Below, in pieces: positions 15,315 through 23,898 of a DNA stretch of 57,357 nt (positions within the stretch are counted from its first letter, which is position 1; each line of letters begins with the position of its first letter). Origin of the DNA: HGM13233 sp900762805 (GTDB lineage: Bacteria; Bacillota; Clostridia; Oscillospirales; Ruminococcaceae); contig CALKMA010000026.1 in assembly GCA_937993755.1 (NCBI GenBank), forward strand, positions 1 to 57,357. Reading direction: 5' to 3'. The position numbers and the translations under genes are program-made. The notes beneath the pieces are model-generated. The model had not been told where the DNA came from. It saw only the letters and a program-made list of their open reading frames with translations, and made no database searches.

Positions 15315-15630
15315 CGCACCCCACCGGCTGCGCCCATCATAAACAATTCAACGGGCGGGCCGGTGCCGCACAGATAAGCCGTGCCGGCCGGCTGTCTCAC
15401 AGCGGCAGTGCATCAAGAAGCTTTGCCGTATCGGCCTCCAGCTGCTCAAAATCGCAGTGGGAGGCAAAGCGACGCACCCCACCGGCTGCGCCCATCATAA
15501 ACAATTCAACGGGCGGGCCGGTGCTGCACAGATAAGCCGTGCCGGCCGGCCGTCTCACAGCGGCAGCGCATCAAGAAGCTTTGCCGTATCGGCCTCCAGC
15601 TGCTCAAAATCGCAGTGGGAGGCAAAGCGG
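15315..15630. repeat. Tandem duplication of a 158-bp unit covering the ATPase gene 3' end
   Basis: Copy 1 (15315-15472) and copy 2 (15473-15630) are nearly identical, with only a few substitutions such as GCCGCAC/GCTGCAC and GCAGTGC/GCAGCGC. Each holds the last 25 codons of the ATPase, its TGA and about 80 bases of downstream sequence. The functional 3' end is in copy 2, so copy 1 is a spare tail lying downstream on the transcript. Confidence 0.9.
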
Positions 15631-16628
15631 CGCTCGATGCCGTCATGCACTGCTTTGGCCTCGGTCATCAGACCGGCTGCCGTTTCGATCAGCTCAAGCG
15701 CACAGCGGCGGCAGAGCGCGCTGCGCGACCGGCGCTCGCGCAGCGCCGCCTGGTCGTAAAAGCGCGCGGCGTAGATGACCTTGGCATCGGCGGCCTGCCT
15801 GCGTCCAAGAAAGCTCGAAAGCCCCGCCAGCACCGATGCCTCACGCACCGCCACAGTCTCCAGCAGCTGACCGGGCATAAGCGGATGGTAGGACGCCTCG
15901 ACATCATAGCCGGCGGCCAGCGCAGTGTTTTTCAGCGTTTCAAGCGCCAGCGAACCGGCGGCCAATGAGCTGTCGGCGATGCTGATGACCTCCCGGTAGC
16001 CCATGCTGTTGCGCTCGAACCAGCCGGCAAGGCCCTCCGGCGTCAGCGCCGTGTCGTAGCGGCGGCTCAAGCGGCCGCGCCCACCCTGATCGGGGAAAAA
16101 TCGCCGCCCCAGCCGCGAAAAGCTGGCTGTCAGCTTGGGCTGAAGCAGAGCCGGCCGTGCCGATCGGAAAACCTCCTGCGTCAGCGAAGCGGCCGCCGCG
16201 GCAAAGCGCCCGGCGCGGCGCATCAGATTGCGGTAACGGTCGCTGTCGGCCGCCGCAGCCTCTCCCTCAGCCAGCAGGCCGTCCCAATCGAGATAGCGGT
16301 AAAGCGACAGCACGCGGTGCCGCCCCCAGAGCCGTTCGGGCTCGATGGTATGGGGCGCCGTACCGTCGAGCATCACAAGGCTGCGCGCCGGCACGGCGAT
16401 GCCGTCGAGCGAATCGGGGTCGGCGCTGCAATGGATATAGTCAACCGAAAGCCCCCGCTCCACCGCCCGCGCCGCCGCCCTCTTGAGCAGCGTCGATTTG
16501 CCGTTGCCGGAGCTTCCCTTGATGATGTAAACGATATCCGGGCCGCCGCGCTCCAAAAGGTCGCCGAAAAGGGACGAAAAGCCGTCCCTTCCCAGCGACC
16601 CCAGATAATAATGTTCAAAATGTGCCAT
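15555..16628 (-). CDS. P-loop ATPase, PRK06851-like
   Basis: The 357-residue protein has a Walker A motif GSSGNGKST at 38-46, then HCSADPDSLDGIAVP near 68 and MLDGTAPHTIEPE near 88. These blocks match what I know of the PRK06851 family, uncharacterised ATPases common in Firmicutes. The rest is helical and Arg/Ala-rich. A role in binding or transferring phosphate compounds is possible, but no function is established. I chose ATG 16628 with GGCGGGG upstream over a GTG two codons earlier. The final 25 codons lie in a tandemly duplicated segment (15315-15630). The uracil-DNA glycosylase gene is 57 bases upstream on the same strand. Confidence 0.75.
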   Translation of the reverse strand: MAHFEHYYLGSLGRDGFSSLFGDLLERGGPDIVYIIKGSSGNGKSTLLKRAAARAVERGLSVDYIHCSADPDSLDGIAVPARSLVMLDGTAPHTIEPERLWGRHRVLSLYRYLDWDGLLAEGEAAAADSDRYRNLMRRAGRFAAAAASLTQEVFRSARPALLQPKLTASFSRLGRRFFPDQGGRGRLSRRYDTALTPEGLAGWFERNSMGYREVISIADSSLAAGSLALETLKNTALAAGYDVEASYHPLMPGQLLETVAVREASVLAGLSSFLGRRQAADAKVIYAARFYDQAALRERRSRSALCRRCALELIETAAGLMTEAKAVHDGIERRFASHCDFEQLEADTAKLLDALPL

Positions 16629-16685
16629 ATTCACCCCGCCTTTCCTGCGTCATAGTATGACGCATAGGCGGCAGGTGTGACAGGC

Positions 16686-17231
16686 TTATTGCCTGGAAAG
16701 CTCCAGCGCGCGCTCAAGATCCTCGAAAGCCTGCGGCTTGTAGGCGGGGTTGCGCAGCATGGCCGCCGGGTGGAAGGTGGCCATCATCAGGACGCCGCTC
16801 TTCTGATAGACCTTGCCGTGGTCGGCGGTGATCTTGAATTCGGGCGTGATCATGCGCTTGGCGGCAATGCGGCCGAGACAGACGACGACCTTGGGGCGGA
16901 TGGCGCGGAACTGCTCGCGCAGATAGCCGATGCAGGCGTCCTCCTCCTCCGGCAGCGGGTCGCGGTTGTGCGGCGGGCGGCACTTGAGGATGTTGGCGAT
17001 ATAGACCTCCTCGCGCCGGATGCCGACAGCGGTCAGCATAGTATCAAGCAGCTTGCCGGCGCGGCCGACAAACGGGATCCCCTGCTTGTCCTCCTCCTCG
17101 CCCGGCGCCTCGCCGACGAACATGATGTCGGCCTGCGGATTGCCGACACCGAACACGATGCTGCGGCGGGTCTCACACAGCGCGCACCGCCGGCAGCCGG
17201 CGCAGCTCTCCCTGACTTGCTCCAGTGTCAT
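16686..17231 (-). CDS. udg: Family 4 uracil-DNA glycosylase
   Basis: The 181-residue protein fits family 4 (UdgA-like) glycosylases, which remove uracil from DNA. It carries N-terminal cysteines in CAGCRRCALC (10-19) and a second pair at Cys84 and Cys100 within CRPPHNRDPLPEEEDAC, together the ligands of a [4Fe-4S] cluster. The active-site motifs are GEAPGEEED (40-48) and HPAAML (154-159). The enzyme is cytosolic. A separate PduL gene is read divergently from 17330, so a promoter probably lies in the 98-base gap. Confidence 0.92.
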   Translation of the reverse strand: MTLEQVRESCAGCRRCALCETRRSIVFGVGNPQADIMFVGEAPGEEEDKQGIPFVGRAGKLLDTMLTAVGIRREEVYIANILKCRPPHNRDPLPEEEDACIGYLREQFRAIRPKVVVCLGRIAAKRMITPEFKITADHGKVYQKSGVLMMATFHPAAMLRNPAYKPQAFEDLERALELSRQ

Positions 17232-17329
17232 GATGTTTCCCCCAAAACGTCGATTTCCTTTAGTATATCACATTTTGCCCTTGAAGTAACCCACTTTTTT
17301 TGATAAAATAGAGACGGAGGAATGTACAA

Positions 17330-17905
17330 ATGGATAATAAAGTTTTAGTTGAAGTTTCTGCCCGCCATGTTCATGTCACCAAGGAGGCGCTGGCCGTCCT
17401 GTTCGGCGAGGGCCATGCCCTCACGCCCAAGAAAAGCCTCTCGCAGCCCGGCCAGTTCGCGTGCGAGGAGCGTGTCGATATCATCGGCCCCAAGCGCGAG
17501 CTGAAAAACGTCTCGATCCTCGGCCCTGAGCGCAGCGCCGTTCAGGTCGAGCTTTCCCTCACCGATGCCCGCTCGATCGGCGTCACCGTTCCGGTGCGCG
17601 AATCGGGCGATATAGCCGGCAGCGCCGACTGCATCCTGCGCGGCCCCTGCGGCGAGCTTGAGATCAAGGAGGGCGTTATCGCCGCCAAGCGCCACATCCA
17701 CTTCACCCCGGAGGACGCTGAGCAGTTCGGCGTCAAGGACAAGGATATCGTTTCGGTCAGGATCGACAGCGAGGGCCGCGCCCTCACCTTCGGCGATGTG
17801 GTCGTCCGCGTCTCCCCCAAATTCTCGGCCGCCATGCATATTGATACCGACGAGGGCAATGCCGCCGGCTATGCCGGCCTGACCTACGGCACCGTCATCA
17901 AATAA
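17330..17905 (+). CDS. pduL: PduL-type phosphate acyltransferase (phosphotransacetylase)
   Basis: The 191-residue protein carries the two PduL half-domains: SARHVHVT near 10-17 and KRHIHFTPEDA near 120-130, supplying zinc histidines 13, 15, 122 and 124, with His170 in MHIDTDEGNAAG. PduL interconverts acyl-CoA and acyl phosphate, so in a fermenter it would link acetyl-CoA to acetate and ATP. There is no N-terminal extension of the sort that targets PduL into microcompartments, and no compartment genes nearby, so it is probably cytosolic. GGAGG precedes the ATG. The gene is monocistronic, ending in a strong terminator. Confidence 0.93.
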   Translation: MDNKVLVEVSARHVHVTKEALAVLFGEGHALTPKKSLSQPGQFACEERVDIIGPKRELKNVSILGPERSAVQVELSLTDARSIGVTVPVRESGDIAGSADCILRGPCGELEIKEGVIAAKRHIHFTPEDAEQFGVKDKDIVSVRIDSEGRALTFGDVVVRVSPKFSAAMHIDTDEGNAAGYAGLTYGTVIK

Positions 17906-17963
17906 GGCCCAACCGCCGCCGTACCGCTTTCTGCGGACGGCGCGGAGGGCCGATCCCCTCTTT

Positions 17964-17996
17964 GACCCGCTCCCCCCCTGGAGCGGGTCTTTTTTC
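17964..17996 (+). terminator. Rho-independent terminator of pduL
   Basis: GACCCGCTCC (17964-17973) pairs with GGAGCGGGTC (17980-17989), a perfect 10-bp stem, followed by a run of seven T's. The 165 bases beyond it up to 18160 are GC-rich with small hairpins and no gene. Confidence 0.95.
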
Positions 17997-18160
17997 TGCT
18001 GTCCCCGCCTGGCGGCGCGGCGACCTTCAAAGGGGCCGGTAAAGCGGGCCGCCGGCACCGCGGTCAGCGGGCGGCTCCCGCCCATCGGCCCCGCGGGCAG
18101 CACGGCCGGCACGGGGCGCTTCGGCCCGCCTGCTTTGCCGCGCCGGGCGGGCCGGCGCGC

Positions 18161-21100
18161 TCAATCGACCGATTTAAGGGCGCCCAGCATATCGACATGC
18201 TTGAGACGGCGGTGGATCATCAGCCCCAGCAGGGCTGTCAGCCCCATCACCACGACGATGGAGACCCAGAACGGCGTGAAGCCGGGCAGCGGGCTGAACA
18301 TGACCTCGTCGGGCGGCACCACCTTGATGATGTACAGGAACAGGGCGTCGCCGGCGCCGTAGCCCACGAAAATGCCGAGCAGCGTCAGGAGGATGGTTTC
18401 GCGGTAGATGTAAAGCGTGACCTCCTTGTCATAGAAGCCCAGCACCTTGATGGTGGAAAGCTCGCGGATGCGCTCCGACACATTGATGTTGGTGAGATTG
18501 TAGAGAATGACGGCGGCCAGCAGAGAGGCCACGATGATCAGCACATCCATAATGCGGTTGAGCGCGTGGACGATGGTGTCGATCTGATTGATCATGGTGG
18601 TGTTCTGCACCACACCCTTGACCCCGCCGAGCGCCATGAAGCGGCTGGCCTGCCGGTTGGTGTTTTCCAGGCTGCTGTCGGCCAGCGTCAGCAGATAGGC
18701 GTTGGACTGATAGTCGGCGCCGAAGGTCTTTTCATAGTATTCGCTGCTCATGAACAGGAAGTGGCCGGTGTACATCTCGCAGATGCCCGAAACGGTCAGG
18801 GTGCGCTCATTTCCGGCGGCGTCGCTTACCGTGAAGCTGTCGCCGCTCCTGACACCCAGCAGCGTCGAAAGGCGCTCGGAGATAAGGCAGCCGTCGCCTG
18901 TCAGCGTCAGCTCGCGGCCGGAACGGCGCTCGACCGGGCTGATATAGGTGCGCAGCTCGCCGGCGTCGCGCGGCACGATGAGCTTGATGGACTGCCGGTC
19001 CTGATTGCGGCCGGCCACACGCGAAAGCTCCTCATAATGGACGGGCAGGTAGCTGCTGACGGCGTCGGCCTCCAGCAGGTCGCCGATCTCGGCCCGCTGC
19101 AGGCGGGTGACGCTGTCGCTTTCGGCAACGATCATGTCATAGTGCAGGATCTGGCCGAACTGGCGGTCGTTGATGGTCGAGATGGAATGCTGCACGCTGA
19201 AGCCGGCGAACAGCATGGTCACCGAGCCGCAGACGCCGAAAATGGTCATCAGCATCCGCTTTTTATAGCGGAATATGTTGCGGGCCGTTACCTTATGGGT
19301 AAAGCTCAGGCGGTTCCACAGCGGGCGGACGCGCTCCAGAAATATCTTGGAGCCGGCTGCCGGCGGCTTGGGCTGCAAAAGGGCGGCCGGCCTTTCGCTC
19401 AGTGCCTTGCAGGCCACGATATAGGCCGGCAGCACGGCGCAGAGCAGCGCCAGCGCCAGCGCAATGAGCGAGACGGCGGGATAGAAATGCAGCTCGATGC
19501 GCGGATAGGTGAAATAGGGGCCGTAGGCGCCGTAGACGATGAGCGGCAGCAGCGTGTAGCCGGCAAAAATGCCGACGGCGGCGCCCAGCGTGCTGGCGGC
19601 CAGCCCGTACAGCGTGAATTTGCTGATGATATCGCGATTGCTGTAGCCCAGCGCCTTGAGGGTGCCTGTGTTGACACGCTCCTCATCGACAAAGCGCGTC
19701 ATGGTGGTCAGCGTCACAAGCGCCGCCACAAAATAGAGAAAGATGGGGAAAACATCTGCCAGCGAATCGACGATATCGGTGATGGTGCTGTAGGCGCGAT
19801 AGGCCTCGGCGCCCGGAATTTCACGGCGCGAATCAAGCGTGTAGACGGGTGCGCGCAGCTGCTGGAGCTTTTCGCGGGCGTCCTGTATCTGGCGCTCGGC
19901 GTCGCTCAGCTCAGCCTCGGCCTCCGGGAAGGCACGGTTGTATTCAAACCACGCGTCGTCAAGCTCCTGCTCCTTCCGGGCGATCAGACGGGCGGCGGCG
20001 TCCAGCTCGGCCTTGGCGGCCGGCAGCTGCGTATCGGCCTCGGCCTTGGCGGCGTTGTACTGCTCCAGCCCCGCCCCGTATTTCTTCTTTGCCTCGGCCA
20101 ACTGCTTTTCGCCGGCCTCCAGCTGAACGCGGGCGTCATCCAGCTCGGCCTTGGCGGCGGCGTATTCCCGCTCGCCGGCCTCCAGCTCGATTTTAGCGGC
20201 AGCCAGGCGCTCCTCCGCGCCCTCAGCCTGCCTGGCCGCCTCATCATAGGCCTGCTGCTGGCGCTGCAGCTCGTATTTGGCCTGCACCAGCTGCTCCATC
20301 ATATCCACGGCAAGCTGCCTCGCATCGACCTCGGCCTTCATGCGGCCGAGCTGGGCATACTTCAGCTCGGCCTGCACCTCGGTCAGGCCGGCGTCCCTCA
20401 GCGCCTGCTGATACCGGGCGTTAAGCTCGTCATATTCGGGCGTGCCAAAGGCGGCGTCGCGCTGCTTTTTCAGGTCATAGAGCGATCGGACGGTCTGATA
20501 TTCGGTCTGCCTGGCCTCAAGCTCCGCACGGTAGGCCGGCAGCTCCTGCTCGACCTGATCAACACTCTTGCCGGTCAGCCGCTCAACAACGCCTGTCAGC
20601 GCATCGTAGGCGGCCTGCGCCCGGTCAAGCTTTTTCTTGGCCTCTTTCAGCTGATCCAGCTGCGCCATGCCCTCATTGTATTCGGCCCAGCCGTCGTCCA
20701 GCTTCCGGCGGGCGGCCTGCAGCTCGGCCTCGGCCGCCTCGTATTCGGCGCGCTTGGCAGAAAGCTCCGCCTCGCCCTCGTCGATCTGCTTTTTGGCGGC
20801 AGTCAGCTGCTGCTCGGCCTCGGCCAGCTGCTGCTCGGTCTCGGCGCTGCGGCGCCGGTATTCGGCAAGGCCGGCGTTGTATTCGCGTTTGGTCTCGGCC
20901 AGCTGGCGCTCGCCTTCAAGCAGCTGGGTCAGCGCGTCGGAAAGCTGCTGCCGCCCGGCATCGACCTCGGCCTGCGCATCATCGATGCGCTGTTGGAAGG
21001 TGCTTTGAATCGATTCCAGCCGCACGGCGGGGCGGCCGGCCAGCAGGCCGGCCAGCTCATCCTTGTGCTGCTGCACCAGCTCGGTGTACTGCTGGGAAAA

Positions 21101-21772
21101 GGGATCGACACCGCGGGTGTCGGCAAAGGTCAGGCGGGCGATCATGTAGACCTCCGAATCGAAGGCCTCCGGCGGCACGACGGCAAAGCCCGCAAGCGAG
21201 CCGGTGCCGGCCGTTGACTGCCCCATGTTGACGCTGGAGGGCAGCTCGCCGGACTCGATGAAGCCGACAATGCTGAAGGTGTGGCCTTTCAGGGCATAGT
21301 CCCCGGAGATGTCCTCTTTTTCGGTAAAGGTGATGCTGCCGCCGAGCTGATATTCGCCCTCCAGGAAGCTGGCCAGCGCGATCTCGCCGGCCTCCTCAGG
21401 CATACGGCCGCTTACCAGCACATACTGTGAAATGGTCTCGGTCCTTGAGAAAATGCGGACGCTGCGGTCGGTATCCTCGATCACCACGTCCTTGAGATAG
21501 CCGTACTCGATGCCGTCGGCGCCGGATACGCTGTCGATGGCGGCGCAGTCGTCGGCGTCAAGACCGTAATCGCCCAGCACCGTGATATCGGCCACATTGA
21601 GGTCGTCATAGTGCTGCCGGCTGGTGGCGCGCATATCGGGGCCGGACACCTGCAGCCCGACCAGCGCGAAGCAGCCGAGCGCAATGAGCGCCGCTATCGA
21701 AAAAAAGCGTCCCTTGGTTTTTTTGAAGCAGCGGAAGCCGTCTTTTCTGAGAGTTTTGTTCAAGATGTTCAC
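18161..21772 (-). CDS. FtsX/MacB-type ABC transporter permease with long extracytoplasmic coiled coil
   Basis: The 1203-residue protein has a first membrane segment at about 25-42, a folded external domain to about 245, then some 400 residues of heptad-rich Glu/Ala/Gln/Lys sequence (about 255-660) predicted as coiled coil. A three-segment FtsX domain starts near 690 (FPIFLYFVAALVTLTTMTRF). A second external domain and a last FtsX domain end at ...HVDMLGALKSVD. With the adjacent ATPase it forms a MacB/FtsEX-like mechanotransmission or export complex. The coiled coil could span the wall or reach a partner. The start is GTG 21772, 12 bases after the ATPase stop, with a weak ribosome site. Probably controlled by the divergent TetR gene. 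Confidence 0.87.
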   Translation of the reverse strand: MNILNKTLRKDGFRCFKKTKGRFFSIAALIALGCFALVGLQVSGPDMRATSRQHYDDLNVADITVLGDYGLDADDCAAIDSVSGADGIEYGYLKDVVIEDTDRSVRIFSRTETISQYVLVSGRMPEEAGEIALASFLEGEYQLGGSITFTEKEDISGDYALKGHTFSIVGFIESGELPSSVNMGQSTAGTGSLAGFAVVPPEAFDSEVYMIARLTFADTRGVDPFSQQYTELVQQHKDELAGLLAGRPAVRLESIQSTFQQRIDDAQAEVDAGRQQLSDALTQLLEGERQLAETKREYNAGLAEYRRRSAETEQQLAEAEQQLTAAKKQIDEGEAELSAKRAEYEAAEAELQAARRKLDDGWAEYNEGMAQLDQLKEAKKKLDRAQAAYDALTGVVERLTGKSVDQVEQELPAYRAELEARQTEYQTVRSLYDLKKQRDAAFGTPEYDELNARYQQALRDAGLTEVQAELKYAQLGRMKAEVDARQLAVDMMEQLVQAKYELQRQQQAYDEAARQAEGAEERLAAAKIELEAGEREYAAAKAELDDARVQLEAGEKQLAEAKKKYGAGLEQYNAAKAEADTQLPAAKAELDAAARLIARKEQELDDAWFEYNRAFPEAEAELSDAERQIQDAREKLQQLRAPVYTLDSRREIPGAEAYRAYSTITDIVDSLADVFPIFLYFVAALVTLTTMTRFVDEERVNTGTLKALGYSNRDIISKFTLYGLAASTLGAAVGIFAGYTLLPLIVYGAYGPYFTYPRIELHFYPAVSLIALALALLCAVLPAYIVACKALSERPAALLQPKPPAAGSKIFLERVRPLWNRLSFTHKVTARNIFRYKKRMLMTIFGVCGSVTMLFAGFSVQHSISTINDRQFGQILHYDMIVAESDSVTRLQRAEIGDLLEADAVSSYLPVHYEELSRVAGRNQDRQSIKLIVPRDAGELRTYISPVERRSGRELTLTGDGCLISERLSTLLGVRSGDSFTVSDAAGNERTLTVSGICEMYTGHFLFMSSEYYEKTFGADYQSNAYLLTLADSSLENTNRQASRFMALGGVKGVVQNTTMINQIDTIVHALNRIMDVLIIVASLLAAVILYNLTNINVSERIRELSTIKVLGFYDKEVTLYIYRETILLTLLGIFVGYGAGDALFLYIIKVVPPDEVMFSPLPGFTPFWVSIVVVMGLTALLGLMIHRRLKHVDMLGALKSVD

Positions 21773-21784
21773 CTGCCGCTTTCG

Positions 21785-22486
21785 TTACCACTCGATGTCG
21801 GCGATCTTCTGGGGCGCCGGGTTCTGCTCGATGCTTTTGACGCCGCCGTCGTGCATCCGAATGACGCGGTCGGCGATGGGGGCGATGGCGGCGTTATGGG
21901 TGACGATGATAACGGTCGCCCCCTTGACGCGGCACATATCCTGCAGGATCTGCAGCACCTGCTTGCCGGTCTGATAGTCAAGCGCGCCGGTCGGCTCGTC
22001 GCACAGCAGCAGCTTGGGGTTTTTGGCGATGGCGCGGGCAATGGCGACACGCTGCTGCTCGCCGCCCGAAAGCTGCGCCGGAAAGTTATCGACACGCTTT
22101 TCAAGGCCAACGTCCCGCAGCACCTGCACCGGGTCAAGGGCGTCCTTGACGATCTCGGAGGCCAGCTCGACATTCTCGCGCGCCGTCAGGTTCTGGATGA
22201 GATTGTAGAACTGAAAAACAAAGCCGACGTCGTTGCGCCGGTAGGTGATGAGCTGCTCCGACGTATATTTGGCAATGTCGCTGCCGTCAACGACAACGCT
22301 GCCCTCGTCGTTGGTATCCATGCCGCCGAGGATATTGAGCACCGTCGATTTGCCGGCGCCCGAACTGCCGAGAATGATGGCCAGCTCGCCCTTTTCGATG
22401 GTAAAGCTGACATCGCGGTTGGCCTCGATGACCGAATCGCCCATGTGATACCGTTTATAGCTGTGCTGCATTTCAATGTAGCTCAT
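21785..22486 (-). CDS. ABC transporter ATP-binding protein (MacB/LolD family)
   Basis: The 233-residue ATPase has Walker A GSSGAGKST near 40-48, a Q-loop in FVFQFYNLI, signature LSGGEQQRVAIARA, Walker B LLLCDEPTGALD and the switch His in VTHN. PTGALD after Walker B is typical of the LolD/MacB/FtsE group, matching the FtsX-type permease encoded next. It drives that permease from the cytoplasmic face. Its start overlaps the end of the small beta-rich gene upstream by 14 bases, so translation is likely coupled. Confidence 0.95.
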   Translation of the reverse strand: MSYIEMQHSYKRYHMGDSVIEANRDVSFTIEKGELAIILGSSGAGKSTVLNILGGMDTNDEGSVVVDGSDIAKYTSEQLITYRRNDVGFVFQFYNLIQNLTARENVELASEIVKDALDPVQVLRDVGLEKRVDNFPAQLSGGEQQRVAIARAIAKNPKLLLCDEPTGALDYQTGKQVLQILQDMCRVKGATVIIVTHNAAIAPIADRVIRMHDGGVKSIEQNPAPQKIADIEW

Positions 22487-22793
22487 GTGAAGGCTCCTGT
22501 TCTGCGGCCTGCCGGCCCGTGATGCTGAATTGGTAGCGCCCGCCGGTTACGGTCAGAAAGATCTCGTCGCCGGCAATGTGCCCCTCCGCCCTGTAAGAAA
22601 AGGTGTAAAAGGGAGAGCATATCCGGCCGGTGAAGGCGACGCGGCCCTGCGGGTCAAGCGTTCCGCTGAAGGGCTGCTCGCTGCCCAGCATACTGAGCAT
22701 CCCGCAGATCTTTGAGCCGGCCTCGATAAAGCGCAGCGTGCCGCTGCGCCTGCCGAGCGGCACGCGCACGGTGATATGATAGCTTCTTTCCAC
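22473..22793 (-). CDS. Small beta-rich protein of unknown function in the ABC exporter operon
   Basis: The 106-residue protein has no signal peptide or membrane segment. It is built from alternating short hydrophobic strands with Gly turns (PLGRRSGTLRF, PFSGTLDPQGRVAFTGRI, GHIAGDEIFLTV), suggesting a small beta barrel or sandwich. It is the first gene of the exporter operon and its end overlaps the ATPase start. I do not recognise a named family. Its position suggests an accessory or ligand-sensing part of the exporter. Confidence 0.65.
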   Translation of the reverse strand: MERSYHITVRVPLGRRSGTLRFIEAGSKICGMLSMLGSEQPFSGTLDPQGRVAFTGRICSPFYTFSYRAEGHIAGDEIFLTVTGGRYQFSITGRQAAEQEPSHELH

Positions 22794-22824
22794 GATTTCA
22801 CCCCCATAAGGTCGGATGAACCGT

Positions 22825-22853
22825 ATTATAAAGCAGCGCCCGCCGCCGGAAAA
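22825..22853 (-). promoter_or_regulatory. Candidate promoter of the ABC exporter operon
   Basis: A perfect TATAAT on the minus strand (22825-22830) lies 32 bases before the start of the small beta-rich gene. The matching -35 position (TTTTCC, 17-base spacer) is poor. Regulation by the neighbouring TetR protein is plausible. Confidence 0.4.
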
Positions 22854-22894
22854 CGGTCAAACAGCAGTCATTTGTGGAAAAACGGACAAACGCA

Positions 22895-22909
22895 CCCCAT
22901 TTGATGGGG
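22895..22909. promoter_or_regulatory. Palindrome in the tetR-exporter gap, possible operator
   Basis: CCCCATTTGATGGGG is a perfect 6-bp inverted repeat with a 3-base centre, lying between the two divergent promoters. A TetR-family dimer could bind here to control both directions. The site is short and the assignment is inference. Confidence 0.35.
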
Positions 22910-22943
22910 AAATCGGCCTCCTTCGGCGGTCGGACGGCCCCTC

Positions 22944-22972
22944 TTGCGCTATCTGGCGGTCAGGTATATAAT
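22944..22972 (+). promoter_or_regulatory. Promoter of the tetR-family gene
   Basis: TTGCGC (22944-22949), a 17-base spacer and perfect TATAAT (22967-22972) lie 24 bases before the tetR start. AAAGGAG follows as ribosome site. Confidence 0.65.
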
Positions 22973-22995
22973 AAAAGCAGCAAAGGAGACGCCCC

Positions 22996-23574
22996 ATGAC
23001 ACACGAACAGACGACGCGCCAGACCAAATCGGCGCTGGCAGCCAGCCTCAAGAAATTCATGGCCCGAAAGCCGCTGGGCAAGATCACGGTCAGCGAGATC
23101 ATCGCCGACTGCAATGTCAACCGCAAGACCTTTTACTACCACTTTTCCGACATCTACGCGCTGCTCAAGTGGATGCTGGAGCAGGAGGCCATCGAGGTGG
23201 TCAGGAATTTCGACCTGCTGATCGATTTTGAGGACGCCATCCGCTTTATCATCAGCTATGTCAAATCCAACGCTCATATCCTCAACTGCGCCTACGACAG
23301 CATCGGGCGCGACGAGATGAAGCGCTTCTTCTACAACGATTTTATCGAAGTCGTGCGCGGCATGGTCGCGGAGTGCGAGCGGGAAAACGGGATCGCCGTG
23401 ACCGACGATTTCCGCGATTTTATCTGCCGCTTCCTGACGGAGGCGGTCGTCGGGATGCTGGTAAGCGGCTTCCACGACAAGGAGCAGCCGGATCAGGAAA
23501 TGACCATCCGCCATCTGGCGGTGCTGGTCGATTCGCTGCCCGATATCCTGCGGCGCACCCCGCGGAAGGAATAA
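22996..23574 (+). CDS. TetR/AcrR-family transcriptional regulator
   Basis: The 192-residue protein has an N-terminal TetR helix-turn-helix at about 8-55; KITVSEIIADCNVNRKTFYYHF is a typical recognition block. A helical ligand-binding C-terminal domain follows. The gene diverges from the exporter operon (22793-18161) across a 202-base gap holding two promoters and a palindrome, so it is the probable repressor of that exporter and of itself. Its last codons contain one copy of a GC-rich word repeated twice more downstream. The inducer is unknown. Confidence 0.9.
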   Translation: MTHEQTTRQTKSALAASLKKFMARKPLGKITVSEIIADCNVNRKTFYYHFSDIYALLKWMLEQEAIEVVRNFDLLIDFEDAIRFIISYVKSNAHILNCAYDSIGRDEMKRFFYNDFIEVVRGMVAECERENGIAVTDDFRDFICRFLTEAVVGMLVSGFHDKEQPDQEMTIRHLAVLVDSLPDILRRTPRKE

Positions 23575-23794
23575 CGGAAAGGAACGCTGTTTTTACGGAT
23601 TTCCCCATTTCACGCGGCGCGCCCCGCGGAAAAGCCGTTCATGCAGGTCACGCGGCCGGCCGTGTGAAAAGGGCGCCTATCCTGCGGCGCGCCCCGCGAC
23701 GGGAACAGCCGTGTCCCCCGACGGGCGGCAGCCGGTACGCCGCCGGAGCAGCCGCCCCCATGACCCCGCGCCGGCTGGCGCGGCGCAGGCACAG
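23575..23794. other. GC-rich intergenic stretch with repeated words
   Basis: No gene is supported. GCGGCGC(A/G)CCCCGCG occurs at 23550, 23614 and 23684, the first inside the tetR 3' end. The first and third copies also share the preceding TATCCT. This looks like small-scale duplication of the tetR tail. Confidence 0.5.
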
Positions 23795-23830
23795 AAAATC
23801 CGCCTCCCCCTGCTGTCAGGGGGAGGCGGA
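23795..23830 (-). terminator. Strong terminator of the surface-glycan operon
   Basis: TCCGCCTCCCCCTG (23799-23812) and CAGGGGGAGGCGGA (23817-23830) form a perfect 14-bp stem with loop CTGT. On the minus strand TTTTCTG follows. It lies 68 bases beyond the flippase stop. Confidence 0.9.
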
Positions 23831-23898
23831 TCTGATATCAGACCGAAAGAAGGACCGCCGCAGGGCCGGCGGCAGCGGCAGGCGCACCGCCCTTTTTA

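Noticed and set aside
18197..21217. A 1006-codon open frame on the plus strand
   Set aside because: It is the antisense shadow of the FtsX-type permease: GC-rich codons and the heptad repeats leave the opposite strand free of stops. It has no ribosome site or recognisable domain.
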